Assembly: GCF_031456835.1 (NCBI RefSeq)
Contig: NZ_JAVDVK010000001.1
Coordinates: forward strand, 3,224,001 to 3,288,000
From: Leifsonia shinshuensis
GTDB lineage: Bacteria > Actinomycetota > Actinomycetes > Actinomycetales > Microbacteriaceae
Length of the DNA stretch: 64,000 nucleotides
Direction: 5' to 3'
Shown here: positions 24,276-33,673 of the stretch, piece after piece
How positions within the stretch are numbered: position 1 is the first letter of the stretch
Layout: each line of letters starts with the position of its first letter
Made by a program: the position numbers and the translations under genes
The notes under the pieces: generated by a model
Databases searched by the model: none
Seen by the model: the letters and a program-made list of their open reading frames with translations, nothing else
What the model was told of the DNA's origin: nothing

Positions 24276-26369
24276 ATGACATTGATGTCACAAACGCGGA
24301 AAGTCTCTGCTCGAAGGAACGGCTGGTGGCGAGCGGCTGCCGGATTTGCCGGCGCTGCAGCCCTGGTCGTGAGCGGCCTGGGCGCAACGGTCGCCCAAGC
24401 GGCACCACCGGAAAAAGACAGCGTGTTCTACGCGTCGCCCGACGGTCGCGACGTAGGGGAGTGCCAGGTGCAGCTCCCGTGCTCGATCGAGCACGTCCAG
24501 GACGTCGTGCGACACACCGCCGCGAAGGGGAAGGGCGATGTCACCGTCGTGCTCGCCGACGGCACCTACCGCATCGACCACCCGCTCGCGTTCCGTGCGG
24601 AGGACAGCGGCCAGAACGGGTACACCGTACGCTGGACGGCTGCTGCGGGTGCGCACCCCACGATCTCGGGAGCGACCCAACTCTCAGGCTGGCAGCAGTA
24701 CGACAAGGCCGCGAACATCTACGTCACGAACACGCCGGTCGGTCTCGACACCCGGCAGCTCTACGTCAACGGCGTCGACGCTCCGCGGGCATCGACCAGC
24801 GTGGCGCTGAGTGACCTGACGCTCACCCCGACGGGGATCACGATCAACAACCCGGCACTCGCCTACCTGGCGAACCTGCCGCAGCAGAACCGGATCGAGT
24901 TCGAGTCGCTCGGCGACTTCACCGACCGCTACTCTCCGGTGCAGAGCATCGCGGGCAACACGATCACGATGGCCCAGCCCGCCTGGGACAACAACACGTG
25001 GGGCTGGGACACGGCGCAGTACTCGCTGCTCGCCAAGCCGCATTGGTACCTGGACAACTCGCTCAGCTTCCTGGACCAGGCGGGGGAGTGGTACATCGAC
25101 CCCGACGCGGGGAAGCTCTACTACAAGCCCGCAGACGGCGTTAACCCGCAGGACCTCGACATCGAGCTCCCCCGGGTGCAGGCCCTTGTCAGCGTCGGCG
25201 GCACCTATGACGCTCCCGTCTCCCACCTCGAGTTCAGCGGTCTGACGTTCACTGGGACCTCCTGGCTCGGCCCGTCCTCGGCCGACGGTTACGCCAGCCA
25301 GCAGAACGGGGGCTACCTCAAGGGCACGTACGATTACCGCCCAGCCGACGCCTTCACCAGCTGCAGCCGCGGCTGCGAGCAGTACGAACGGACGCGCAAC
25401 ACCTGGTTCCAGGAGCCTTCCGCCGTACAGGTGTCCGCCGCCGACCACATCACGTTCGAGGGGAACACCTTCCGGAACCTCGGGTCGTCGGGTCTCGGCA
25501 TCGGCAACGATGACAACGCGACGCTCACCGGAATCGGGCTGGGCGCCAGCAACATCGACGTGACCGGCAACGTGTTCACTCAGGTCGGTGGCCACGCCCT
25601 GTTCGTGGGCGGGATCCGTGCGAACGCGCACCATCCCAGCGACCCCCGGATGACGAACCAGGACATCCTCATCGACAACAACACCATCAGCCACGTCGCC
25701 GTGGAGTACAAGGACAACTCGGGCATTCTCAGCACCTACGTGACTCGGGCGCAGATCGTCCACAACGAGGTCGAGAACCTCGCCTATGCGATCGACACCG
25801 GCTACGGCTGGGGGATCAACGACGCGGGTGGCTCGCAGACGTACCTCAACCGCGGGTACTACAAGTACAACCCGCTCTACCAGACGCCCACGACGCTGAA
25901 GGACAACCTGGTCGCGGGTAACCTCGTGCACGACATCAAGGCCTCCTTCGCCGACTCGGGCAACATCTACAACCTGTCGGCGAGCCCGGGGACGGTGATC
26001 GAGAACAACTACATGTACAACGTCTCCGGCGTCGGCATCTATCTGGATGAGGGTAGCCGCTACATCCTCTCCCAGCACAACGTCCTGAGCGGCCTGAACA
26101 CGTGGGTGTTCACCAACGCGTACGACGCGGGTAACGGCACGAACGACAACACGCTGAAGGAGAACTGGTACAACTCCGGCGGTGCCCAGATGCCGAACGC
26201 CGCTCAGCGCAATAACCAGTTGATCAACAACGTGAAGGTCAGCGGGAGCAACTGGCCCGACGCTGCGTTGCAGGTCATCTGCGCGGCGGGCGTCGACCCC
26301 AAGTACCGCACGGATCTCAACGTCAACTTCGGCGGCGACCCGCGGTGCCCGGCGGATGTGACAAAGTGA
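24276..26369 (+). CDS. Secreted right-handed beta-helix protein, possible GH141 glycosidase
   Basis: A 697-residue exported protein. A long Sec signal peptide (about 1-42) ends in TVAQAAPP. The mature part starts with FYASPDGRDVGECQVQLPCS, typical of beta-helix carbohydrate enzymes, and has repeated N-rich turns (NNTISHV, NNYMYNVSG, NVLSGL) characteristic of parallel beta-helix rungs. This architecture and the ISGATQLSGW segment resemble GH141 (alpha-L-fucosidase/xylanase) proteins. It sits between fucose-catabolic genes and a beta-galactosidase, so release of fucose or related sugars outside the cell is a fair guess. The family call is from memory of the pattern only. Confidence 0.6.
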   Translation: MTLMSQTRKVSARRNGWWRAAAGFAGAAALVVSGLGATVAQAAPPEKDSVFYASPDGRDVGECQVQLPCSIEHVQDVVRHTAAKGKGDVTVVLADGTYRIDHPLAFRAEDSGQNGYTVRWTAAAGAHPTISGATQLSGWQQYDKAANIYVTNTPVGLDTRQLYVNGVDAPRASTSVALSDLTLTPTGITINNPALAYLANLPQQNRIEFESLGDFTDRYSPVQSIAGNTITMAQPAWDNNTWGWDTAQYSLLAKPHWYLDNSLSFLDQAGEWYIDPDAGKLYYKPADGVNPQDLDIELPRVQALVSVGGTYDAPVSHLEFSGLTFTGTSWLGPSSADGYASQQNGGYLKGTYDYRPADAFTSCSRGCEQYERTRNTWFQEPSAVQVSAADHITFEGNTFRNLGSSGLGIGNDDNATLTGIGLGASNIDVTGNVFTQVGGHALFVGGIRANAHHPSDPRMTNQDILIDNNTISHVAVEYKDNSGILSTYVTRAQIVHNEVENLAYAIDTGYGWGINDAGGSQTYLNRGYYKYNPLYQTPTTLKDNLVAGNLVHDIKASFADSGNIYNLSASPGTVIENNYMYNVSGVGIYLDEGSRYILSQHNVLSGLNTWVFTNAYDAGNGTNDNTLKENWYNSGGAQMPNAAQRNNQLINNVKVSGSNWPDAALQVICAAGVDPKYRTDLNVNFGGDPRCPADVTK

Positions 26370-26416
26370 CCCTCGCGGCCGGCGACACCAAGACGCTCGC
26401 GTTCACCGCGAGCTGA
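26358..26416 (+). pseudogene. Out-of-frame tail of a lost C-terminal domain
   Basis: Past the beta-helix gene stop, the -1 frame reads DKVTLAAGDTKTLAFTAS and a TGA. This is the typical last strand of a secreted beta-sandwich domain. The gene therefore seems once to have continued into such a domain, and a deletion joined the enzyme to the final codons out of frame. Confidence 0.4.
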
Positions 26417-26431
26417 CGCTCCACCACGACC

Positions 26432-26468
26432 GAGGTGCCCCCGCGACGTCCAGGCGCGGGGGCACCTC
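26432..26468 (+). terminator. Strong hairpin, probable terminator
   Basis: GAGGTGCCCCCGCG and CGCGGGGGCACCTC form a perfect 14-bp stem with a nine-base loop, 63 bases after the beta-helix stop. It lacks a U-run, as is common in high-GC actinobacteria. It separates the beta-helix gene from the GH42 gene. Confidence 0.7.
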
Positions 26469-26514
26469 AGCGTCGCCCGCTTCACCCACCCCTCCGAATT
26501 AGGACCTCATTGCC

Positions 26515-28629
26515 TTGACAGACATCGACAACCGCGTGCTCTTCGGTGCCGCGTACTACCACGAGTACCAGCCCTCCCCTCGGCTCGGCCAGGACCTGGA
26601 TCTCATGCAGGAAGCCGGGTTCACCGTGATCCGGGTGGGGGAGTCCACCTGGTCCACCTGGGAGCCAGAGGATGGAGTGTTCGACCTCGACTGGCTGCAG
26701 CCAGTACTGGACGGTGCCCGTTCCCGAGGGATCTCCGTCGTGCTGGGTACACCCACCTACGCCGTACCCCCGTGGTTGACGCGCAAATACCCCGAGATCG
26801 CCGGAGAGCGACGCACGGGAGAGCGCATCGGGTGGGGGGCCCGTCAAGAAGTGGATCTGACGCACGCCGCCTACCGCTTCCACGCCGAGCGCGTGATCCG
26901 TGCCGTCGTCGGGCGTTACCACGATCATCCTGCAGTGATCGGGTTCCAGGTTGACAACGAACCCGGTCTCGAGTTGCTGTACAACGAGGGTGTGTTCCAG
27001 GCCTTCGTCGACGACCTGCGCCGCACCTACGGCGACGTGGAGACCCTGAACCGGGAGTGGGGGCTGGTCTACTGGTCGCATCGGCTCACTACCTGGGCGG
27101 ATCTCTGGCGACCGGACAACAACGCCCAGCCCCAGTACGATCTCGCCTGGCGGAAGTTCCAGGCCCGGTTGGTCACCGAGTTCATCGGCTGGCAGGCGGA
27201 GATCGTCCGGGAGATCGCCGGCGGCGAGAAGTTCGTGACCACCTGCATCGCATACGACAGGCCAGGAGTGCAGGACCCCGAGCTGACGGCAGCGCTGGAT
27301 GTCACCGCGGGCAATCCGTACTACTCGATGCAGGAGGGTCTCGCTCTCTCCTCCACCGAACATCCCACGCCCGGCTGGACTACGAGCGGGACCTGGGCGA
27401 TCTTCCACAGCGCGGACCGGATGTACTCCTCGAAGCAGGCGCGGTTCCTGGTCACTGAGACGAATGCCGGGGCGATCGGTGGACCGGCCATGAACGCGCC
27501 CGCGTTCGATGGCCAGTGGCGGCAGGCGGCCTGGGCGATGATCGCGCGGGGCGCTCGAATGATCGAGTATTGGCACTGGCACACATTGCACTTCGGTCAC
27601 GAGACGTTCTGGGTCGGAATCCTCCCGCACGACCAGCGGCCCGGGCGCGTATACGAGCAGTTGGCCGCGCTGGGTGCAGAGATCAAGTCTGCCGAGGGTC
27701 ACCTGAGCGGACTGGTGCCAGATGCCACCGTGGGTTTGTTGTGGTCCAACGAGTCGATGTGGGGCCTCGAAGGTCAGCCAGCACTCGCCCGGGACGACGG
27801 CTCCGAGGACCCCGGCAGCTACCAGCGAATAGTGAACGCCTTCTATCGGGGAGCGTTCGAGGCCGGTGCGCCGGTGCGAATCGTCCACGACGTCCAGCTG
27901 GTCGAACGGGGCGATGGCACGCGGCTCCGCGAACCGGCCGATGTCGCGGCCGAGCTGCCCGTCCTGCTGGCGCCGGCGCTCTACGTGGCCAGCGACGCGC
28001 TGCTCGACTGGTTGCGCGACTACGCTGAGGCTGGCGGACACCTGGTGCTCGGACCGCGCACCGGATATGCAGACACCGAAGCCCGAGCGCGCACGGACGT
28101 CAAGCCGGCGCGACTCGCCGGGATCGCCGGTGTCGGATACCAGGAGTTCAGCAACCTGGCGACCCCGGTGCGCGTGACGGGCTCGGACGGCGCACTGGAC
28201 CTGTCCGACGCCTCCGCCGGCACAGCGTGGGTCGACTACTTGCACGTCTCGGACGACTCGGTCCAGATCCTGGCCCGGTATCAGCATCCGGCGTTCGGCC
28301 CGTACCCGGCGATCACTACCGCTGAGGCAGGGCTGGGGCGCGTCACCGTCGTCGGTACCGTGCCCAATGCCGAACTGGCGCGTGCGCTGATGTCGTGGGC
28401 AGTGCCGGCCGACAGGGATGCTTGGAACTCTCTGACGACCGGTTCGCTCACGGCGACCTCAGCGACAACGGCCGCGGGGCGTCGGCTGCGAGTGCTGCAC
28501 AACTGGTCGTGGGAGGCCCGCTCGATACAGTTGCCGACCGGTGTCACGGATCTCCTCTCCTCCGAGCCGCTGGAGGCCGATGCGCGGATCGAACTGGGGC
28601 CATGGGACGTCCGCGTCCTTCTAGAGTAG
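26515..28629 (+). CDS. Beta-galactosidase, glycoside hydrolase family 42
   Basis: A 704-residue enzyme without a signal peptide, so probably cytosolic, releasing terminal beta-linked galactose from imported oligosaccharides. The GH42 barrel begins GAAYYHEYQP. The acid/base is Glu149 in QVDNEPG and the nucleophile Glu315 in LVTETNAG. Domains B (trimerisation, from about residue 385) and C (short beta-domain at the end) follow in normal order. The start is TTG 26515, after an AGGA site. No ATG in frame precedes the family's first strand. Confidence 0.9.
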   Translation: MTDIDNRVLFGAAYYHEYQPSPRLGQDLDLMQEAGFTVIRVGESTWSTWEPEDGVFDLDWLQPVLDGARSRGISVVLGTPTYAVPPWLTRKYPEIAGERRTGERIGWGARQEVDLTHAAYRFHAERVIRAVVGRYHDHPAVIGFQVDNEPGLELLYNEGVFQAFVDDLRRTYGDVETLNREWGLVYWSHRLTTWADLWRPDNNAQPQYDLAWRKFQARLVTEFIGWQAEIVREIAGGEKFVTTCIAYDRPGVQDPELTAALDVTAGNPYYSMQEGLALSSTEHPTPGWTTSGTWAIFHSADRMYSSKQARFLVTETNAGAIGGPAMNAPAFDGQWRQAAWAMIARGARMIEYWHWHTLHFGHETFWVGILPHDQRPGRVYEQLAALGAEIKSAEGHLSGLVPDATVGLLWSNESMWGLEGQPALARDDGSEDPGSYQRIVNAFYRGAFEAGAPVRIVHDVQLVERGDGTRLREPADVAAELPVLLAPALYVASDALLDWLRDYAEAGGHLVLGPRTGYADTEARARTDVKPARLAGIAGVGYQEFSNLATPVRVTGSDGALDLSDASAGTAWVDYLHVSDDSVQILARYQHPAFGPYPAITTAEAGLGRVTVVGTVPNAELARALMSWAVPADRDAWNSLTTGSLTATSATTAAGRRLRVLHNWSWEARSIQLPTGVTDLLSSEPLEADARIELGPWDVRVLLE

Positions 28630-28812
28630 AAGCGAGAGGCGCGCGACACAGGGAGTCCGGTAACCGGCCGCGCGAACAGCTCGCCTTTCGACGGCGTCGG
28701 CACCCGGCGGGCGTATCGGCGCGCGAGCGCCGCAGGCCGAAACCGGGCCACCACCCGAATGTGGTGACGACGTGTCCCGTGCTCGCTTCGGGCCTGCCTC
28801 GAGCGCGGCGGA

Positions 28813-28835
28813 TCTCGGCGGCGCAACCGCCGAGA
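28813..28835. terminator. Hairpin between convergent genes
   Basis: TCTCGGCGG and CCGCCGAGA form a nine-base perfect stem with a CGCAA loop, between the GH42 gene and the stop of the convergent GntR gene. It could end transcription in both directions. The remainder of the 208-base gap shows no gene. Confidence 0.5.
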
Positions 28836-28837
28836 AT

Positions 28838-29623
28838 CTACTCGGTCGGTTGAACTGCCGCCGCCCCGGCTCGCGTACGAGGCGCGTGGTCGGGAAGGCG
28901 GCGCCGCTCCCACGAGGTGTGGATGTGGTCGTGCATGGCCTTCTCAGCGCCGGTCACGTCGCCGCGCGCGATCGCGTCGACGATGTCGGCGTGCTCCTGC
29001 AGCGTGCGCGAGACCGCATCCGGGGGATTGATGCCCTGGTACCGGCTCGATTCGACGGCGCGCTTGTAGAGGTGCTTGGCGATGTTCTCGGCGAGCCGGT
29101 TCATCGAGATCTCCATGAGGGCGAAGTGGAAGACGACGTCGGCCTGCCGGAAGGAATCGGTCTCGGACTCGCTCTCGCGCATCGCGGTGAGTGCATTCTC
29201 CAAACGTCGCAGCTCCTCGGGGGAGTGCCGAGCGGCCACGGAGCCGGCCATCGCGGCTTCCAGGCTGGCCCGCACCACGGTCAGCTGGTCGAGCACACCG
29301 AGGCTCTGGTCGTTATCGATGAGAGCCGACAGCACCACGGGGTCGAGCATGTTCCAGTATCCGGGAGCGCGCACCTGGGTGCCTCGTCCTTGCGATACGG
29401 TCACGAGGCCCTTCTCCTCCAGGCGCTTCACCGATTCCCGCAGCACGGTGCGGCTCACCCCGAATCGTTCGCTGAGCGGGCCCTCCGGCGGAAGGAGAGC
29501 CCCTTCTTCGAGCTGCCCGGTGACGATGAGTTCCACCAACTCGGCGACGACCGCGACACCGAGGCGCTCAGCCGGGAGTCGCGAAGGAATGAGCTGCGAC
29601 GCGGGCGACGGTTCAAGCACCAT
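28838..29623 (-). CDS. GntR family regulator, FadR/FCD type
   Basis: A 261-residue repressor-type protein. The winged helix (about 15-80) has FGVSRTVLRESVKRLEEKG and VTVSQGRGTQVRAP; the FCD effector domain (about 100-250) has the metal/ligand residues of the FadR C-domain, including VVFHFALMEISMN and a late EHADIVDAIARGD. The upstream ATG gives an extra, unlike-family extension, so I use ATG 29623 behind an AAGG site. A palindromic site overlaps that start, suggesting autoregulation. It is the intact paralogue of the damaged regulator at 23.3 kb and may now control the whole first island, sensing a sugar acid. Confidence 0.87.
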   Translation of the reverse strand: MVLEPSPASQLIPSRLPAERLGVAVVAELVELIVTGQLEEGALLPPEGPLSERFGVSRTVLRESVKRLEEKGLVTVSQGRGTQVRAPGYWNMLDPVVLSALIDNDQSLGVLDQLTVVRASLEAAMAGSVAARHSPEELRRLENALTAMRESESETDSFRQADVVFHFALMEISMNRLAENIAKHLYKRAVESSRYQGINPPDAVSRTLQEHADIVDAIARGDVTGAEKAMHDHIHTSWERRRLPDHAPRTRAGAAAVQPTE

Positions 29624-29637
29624 ACATATGACCTTAC
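29621..29637. promoter_or_regulatory. GntR-type operator overlapping the regulator's own start
   Basis: Read on the minus strand, GTAAGGTCATATGTATG differs at few positions from CATAGGTCACATGTATG at 16.5 kb. Its last ATG is the start codon of the GntR gene, so binding would block the gene directly. Confidence 0.45.
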
Positions 29638-29849
29638 CGTCGGGTCTATCTCTCGTACAGTCGGATCGATGGGGTGGTCGATGCCAAGCCGGCACGCGGC
29701 GGCGACGCTAGCACTAGTGGCCGTCCGACTCCTGCGGGGTGTGGGCGGCAATCGGCAGTACCAAGATTCCCGCTTCGCACGGAAGCCGGGGGTGGTCGGC
29801 CGCCCTAATGATTGGGCGTCATGCCTCACGGTCGACCTTTCCTAGCGCG

Positions 29850-30695
29850 CTGCTCGAGGAACTGCACGGTCACATCTCTAGACTGAGAGGCCGCGGAGCG
29901 GGCGCCGCCGTTTCGCTCGGCGCCCTCGGAGTGGTGACGCAGGTCACCCTCGACATCCGCCCGACCTTCGACGTCCGGCAGCGGCTCTTCGGCGGCGTTC
30001 CATGGGACGTCGTGCTCGACGACTTCGATGCCGTCACCTCCGCCGCCTACAGCGTCTCGCTCTTCACGACCTGGGACGAGGACGCGGTCGCCCTCGCCTG
30101 GCTGAAGGAGCCCGACGGCGCAGACACGCCTATCGGCGGCGACTTCTTCGGCGCCCCGGCACTCACCGAGCCCCGGCACATGATTCCAGCGATGGATGCC
30201 CGCGACACTACGCAACAGCTGGGCGTCGTCGGTCCATGGAGCGAGCGGCTTGCCCATTTTCGGTTCGAATTCGCACCCTCCGACGGCGAAGAGATCCAGT
30301 CCGAGTATCTCGTGCCGCGGGCGCACGCGGTGGATGCCATCCGTGCAGTGCGCGAGCTCGCCCCAGTAATCGCCCCCGTGCTTCAGATCAGCGAGATCCG
30401 CACGGTCGCGGCAGACGACCTCTGGCTGTCGAGCGCATACGGAGCCGACGTGGTCGGCCTCCACTTCACATGGCTGCGCGACCAAGCCGGGGTGGAGGCG
30501 GTGCTGCCGGCCCTAGAGGCTGCGCTGCTGCCGCTCGGCGCCCGACCGCACTGGGGCAAGCTGTACCTCGACCGAGACACGGTCGTCCCAGACCTCTACC
30601 CACGACTCGACGACTTTCGTACCCTCACCGAGCGCCTCGACCCCGAGGGCGTCTTCCGCAATCCCTTCCTCACCCGGCTCCTCGGCGCCCTCTGA
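29850..30695 (+). pseudogene. 5'-truncated alditol/xylitol oxidase-like FAD enzyme
   Basis: From AAVSLGALGVVTQVTLDIRP to the end, the frame matches the second half of the FAD-binding alditol oxidase / arabinono-lactone oxidase family (substrate-binding ALO domain: VPWDVVLDDFDAV, WLKEPDGADTP, PHWGKLY near the end). The FAD-binding N-terminal domain with its histidyl-flavin site is missing, so it cannot be an active oxidase. The frame stays open to 29739, but this part has no similarity. Its left side borders the GntR gene at a likely recombination joint. Confidence 0.75.
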
Positions 30696-30724
30696 CCGAA
30701 CGTCCCGCTGTCCGCGCGAGCGCG

Positions 30725-31720
30725 TCAGTCGTCCAGGCGCGTCACGGAGGCGCCCGGAATGAGGTGCGCGTCGAGGTATTCGATCGTCGGGGCGGGGCGC
30801 TCGTCCGGCGACTCGATGTGGTCGGCGATCAGGCGCGCCGCGTGCTTGGCGATCTTGCGAGTCGGCTGCACGATGACCGTCAGCTTCGGCACGAGCGCCT
30901 GGGCGAGCTCCCGACTGTCGAACCCGACGACCGAGATGTCCCGTCCGATGCGCAGCCCGGAATCGTTGACGGCCGTGACTGCGCCCAGGGTGAGCTCGTA
31001 GTTCGTGGCGAAGAGCGCGGTGGGCCGCGGCCACAGGGCCAGGAGCTCCTGGGCGGCGCGGTAGCCCGCTTCGATCGTCAGCGGCACCAGACGCTCCAGC
31101 GACGGGTCCACCTGAACCCCCTCGGAAGCCAGTGCCCGCTCGAACCCCTCGGTGCGCAGGCGCATCGAGGAGATCACCGGTTCGCCGCCGACGAGCCCGA
31201 TACGGCGATGGCCGTGGTCGACGAGGTGCCGGCCGCCGAGCGCTCCGGCCGCCGCATTGTCGATGAAGACACCGTCCGCGGCGACGTCATCGATGTACCA
31301 GTCGACCATCACGACCGGAACGCGCGCGGCCGCTGCACGCAGTGCGGGCACATCGTGCGGCGGGGTGACCGCGACGATGCCATCCACCATCCGGTCCATC
31401 AGAAGGTTGACGGGATCTTCGCTCGGGTCGGGGCTGGCGGCCACGATGACGCTGATCCCACGCGGGCGGAGAGCTTCCTCGACGCCGGCGATGATCGTCA
31501 GGTGGAAGTCGTTGTCGAGCGCGGGCAGCAGCACCCCGACCGTCCGGGATCGGCGGGAGCGCAGCGTCCGGGCGAACTGGTTGGGCCGGAAGTCGAGCTC
31601 GCGTGCCGCCGCCTCGATGGCTTCTCGATTGGCCTCGAGAACGTTTCGCCCGTTGTAGTACTTGGAGATCGTTGCGAGCGAGAGTCCCGTTGCCCGCTGG
31701 ATGTCCTTGTATGTCGTCAC
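30725..31720 (-). CDS. LacI family transcriptional regulator
   Basis: A 331-residue regulator. The LacI headpiece occupies about 1-50 (YKDIQRATGLSLATISKYYNG, with KYYNGRNV in place of the more usual VSRALNG), followed by the hinge helix LDFRPNQFARTLRSRRS and a periplasmic-binding-like sugar domain. The GTG at 31720 gives the normal short N-terminus VTTYKDIQ; the longer frame adds 25 unlikely residues. It ends a block of minus-strand genes (LacI, two SDRs, an epimerase, this gene). The effector is unknown, presumably a sugar or sugar acid of the fucoside island. Confidence 0.9.
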   Translation of the reverse strand: MTTYKDIQRATGLSLATISKYYNGRNVLEANREAIEAAARELDFRPNQFARTLRSRRSRTVGVLLPALDNDFHLTIIAGVEEALRPRGISVIVAASPDPSEDPVNLLMDRMVDGIVAVTPPHDVPALRAAAARVPVVMVDWYIDDVAADGVFIDNAAAGALGGRHLVDHGHRRIGLVGGEPVISSMRLRTEGFERALASEGVQVDPSLERLVPLTIEAGYRAAQELLALWPRPTALFATNYELTLGAVTAVNDSGLRIGRDISVVGFDSRELAQALVPKLTVIVQPTRKIAKHAARLIADHIESPDERPAPTIEYLDAHLIPGASVTRLDD

Positions 31721-31859
31721 ATCCCCGTCTTTCCTAGTGTTGCCGCCCACAAGCTCCACGGTCGCCGATGCCTGAGCGTAGCGTTCGCTCAGCATAATCC
31801 AGCGTCAGCGCGGCGTGAATCGTTTCGGCCGAGAGAGACGATGTCGACCCGGCGGCGTC

Positions 31860-32840
31860 TCAGCCGAATCGGACGGGCGGGATGCCGTCGCCCAGACGGC
31901 CGGCTTGGCGGAGCCACTCCACCGACTCCGCCAGGGCAGCGAGCGAGGAGTACGCCGGTGCATAGCCCAGCAGTCGCCTCCCCTTCTCGATGCTCATCGC
32001 GTGGCTGCGGGCGACATGCTGGAAGGCGGAATCGCGGTGCTCCTCGGGAAGGGAGGCGCTGAACTCGTTGAACGGTACGAAGCGCAGCCTCGCTTCCGCC
32101 CCGAACCACCGAGCCGCCTCCTCTGCGAAGCCGCGCAGCGTCAGTGCGCGCTCGGAGACGGCGTGGAACGCCTCCCCGTTCGCCTCGTCCGGTTGTTCGA
32201 GGCAGAGTCGGATCAGCTGTGCGACGTCGTCGGCGTGCACGTGGTGCACGGTCTCGAGCCCGAATCCCGGCAGCAGGAGCTCACGCCCGTTCGCCAGGGT
32301 CCGCCACACCTCGAGGTCGGTGGTGCCCTGCGGGGTGATGATGGGCCAGCCGGGACCGGAGATGTGGCCGGGGTGCACGATCGCCACCGGAAGGCCGTCC
32401 TGGCGTCGGGACTCGGCCAGCAGCAGACGTTCGATCGCCTCCTTCTGGGTGCCGTACTCACCCCAGGGCTGTTTGACGGCGTCCTCGGGAGCCGGAACCT
32501 CGGTGAGGGTTCCGTGCGTCCAGATCGTGCCGACGTGCACCAGCTGACGCGCCCGTCCGCGGAGGGAATCGGCGAGCTGCCGGGCGGACTCCGGGGTGAA
32601 GCAGATCATGTCCACCACCACGTCCGGTTCGAGCTCGGCGACGCGCGAGCCGAAGATGCCGACGGCATCCTCCGCCTCGCGGTCGGCGATCACGCGTTCG
32701 ACCCTCTCCCAGGCCGGGTCCTCGCGATATGGCGCCGAGTTTCCGCGCGTGATCGCGACCACGTCGTGCCCATCCTGGATGAGGCGCGGCACGAGATAGC
32801 CGCCGATGTGGCCTGTTGCTCCGATGACGACGATGCGCAT
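31860..32840 (-). CDS. NAD-dependent epimerase/dehydratase family protein
   Basis: A 326-residue extended-SDR/atypical-SDR protein. The N-terminal dinucleotide motif is GATGHIGGYL (8-17), and GTIWTHGTLTEV with EYGTQKEAIE provides the Tyr-X3-Lys-like element (YGTQK). It acts in the cytosol on a nucleotide sugar, sugar or lactone. The ATG at 32840 (MRIVVIGATG) starts exactly at the Rossmann strand. It lies 49 bases from the upstream SDR gene in the same operon. I cannot name the substrate. Confidence 0.8.
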   Translation of the reverse strand: MRIVVIGATGHIGGYLVPRLIQDGHDVVAITRGNSAPYREDPAWERVERVIADREAEDAVGIFGSRVAELEPDVVVDMICFTPESARQLADSLRGRARQLVHVGTIWTHGTLTEVPAPEDAVKQPWGEYGTQKEAIERLLLAESRRQDGLPVAIVHPGHISGPGWPIITPQGTTDLEVWRTLANGRELLLPGFGLETVHHVHADDVAQLIRLCLEQPDEANGEAFHAVSERALTLRGFAEEAARWFGAEARLRFVPFNEFSASLPEEHRDSAFQHVARSHAMSIEKGRRLLGYAPAYSSLAALAESVEWLRQAGRLGDGIPPVRFG

Positions 32841-32889
32841 GTGTGCTCTCTTTCCGGTAGGCGCCGCGGAGGCGCGGAGGTCGCTTCGC

Positions 32890-33627
32890 TCAGTGGAAGG
32901 CGGCAGCGCCGTTGACCGCGACCACTGTTCCCGACGCGAAGCCGCCTGCCTCCGACGCGAGGTACATCGTCGCCGCGGCGACATCGGCGGGTGTGCCGGC
33001 TCGGCGAAGTGGCGTGGCGGCTATGGTGGCACGCTGGTCGGCTTTCGGGGTGAAGCGCTCATGGAACGGCGTCTCGAGGATGAGGCCAGGGGCTACAGCG
33101 GAGACGGCGATCCCCCGTGGCCCCAGTTCCTTCGCTAGAGCGCGGGTGAGGCCCTCGACGCCGGCCTTGGCCGCAGCGTAGGCCGAAGCTCCCTGGCCGC
33201 CTCCGTTGTGCGCCGCCAGAGACGAGATGTTCACGATGCGGCCGCCCTCGGCCATCGCGGGCAGGGCCGCGCGGATGACGTAGAAGACGCTGGAGAGATT
33301 GAGTTCGATCACGTGGTGCCAGTGCTCGTCGTCCGCGTCCTCCAGGGGACGACGTGCGACGAGGCCGCCGGCGTTGTTGACGAGCACGTCGATCCTGCCC
33401 CCGAGCGCCTCGCCTATCCGCGCCACGGCCGCTTTCACCTGAGCGCTGTCGGTGACATCCATCCGCTCGGCGACGACCCGCCCGGCCACGTGCTCGGGCA
33501 CGGGCGAGGCGTTGGTCGTGATCGCCACGCGGTCGCGCGCGTCCAGGAACGCCTCGGCGATGCCCAGGCCGATTCCGGTCGCGCCTCCGGTGATCAGGAC
33601 GTTTCGTGCGGTGGAGGGTGCGGTCAT
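32890..33627 (-). CDS. SDR family oxidoreductase (FabG-like)
   Basis: A 245-residue classical SDR with GGATGIG at 14-20, NNAG at 84-87, Ser135-136, Tyr150 and Lys154. It is NAD(P)-dependent and cytosolic. In the fucose operon context it is a candidate for L-fucose dehydrogenase or 2-keto-3-deoxy-L-fuconate 4-dehydrogenase, both of which are SDRs in the known non-phosphorylated pathway. The choice cannot be made from the sequence alone. Its start follows the previous SDR stop by 46 bases. Confidence 0.87.
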   Translation of the reverse strand: MTAPSTARNVLITGGATGIGLGIAEAFLDARDRVAITTNASPVPEHVAGRVVAERMDVTDSAQVKAAVARIGEALGGRIDVLVNNAGGLVARRPLEDADDEHWHHVIELNLSSVFYVIRAALPAMAEGGRIVNISSLAAHNGGGQGASAYAAAKAGVEGLTRALAKELGPRGIAVSAVAPGLILETPFHERFTPKADQRATIAATPLRRAGTPADVAAATMYLASEAGGFASGTVVAVNGAAAFH

Positions 33628-33673
33628 GGAGATATCCGTCTCGGTCGGTCGGTACAGGGGAGGTCGACGCCGA

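Noticed and set aside
28630..28837. Possible small gene between GH42 and GntR
   Set aside because: Open frames here are arginine-rich and differ in every frame without a start and ribosome site; only the hairpin is supportable.
29646..29849. Open frame before the alditol oxidase remnant as its true N-terminus
   Set aside because: The residues encoded do not contain the FAD-binding motifs expected there, so the frame is open by chance.
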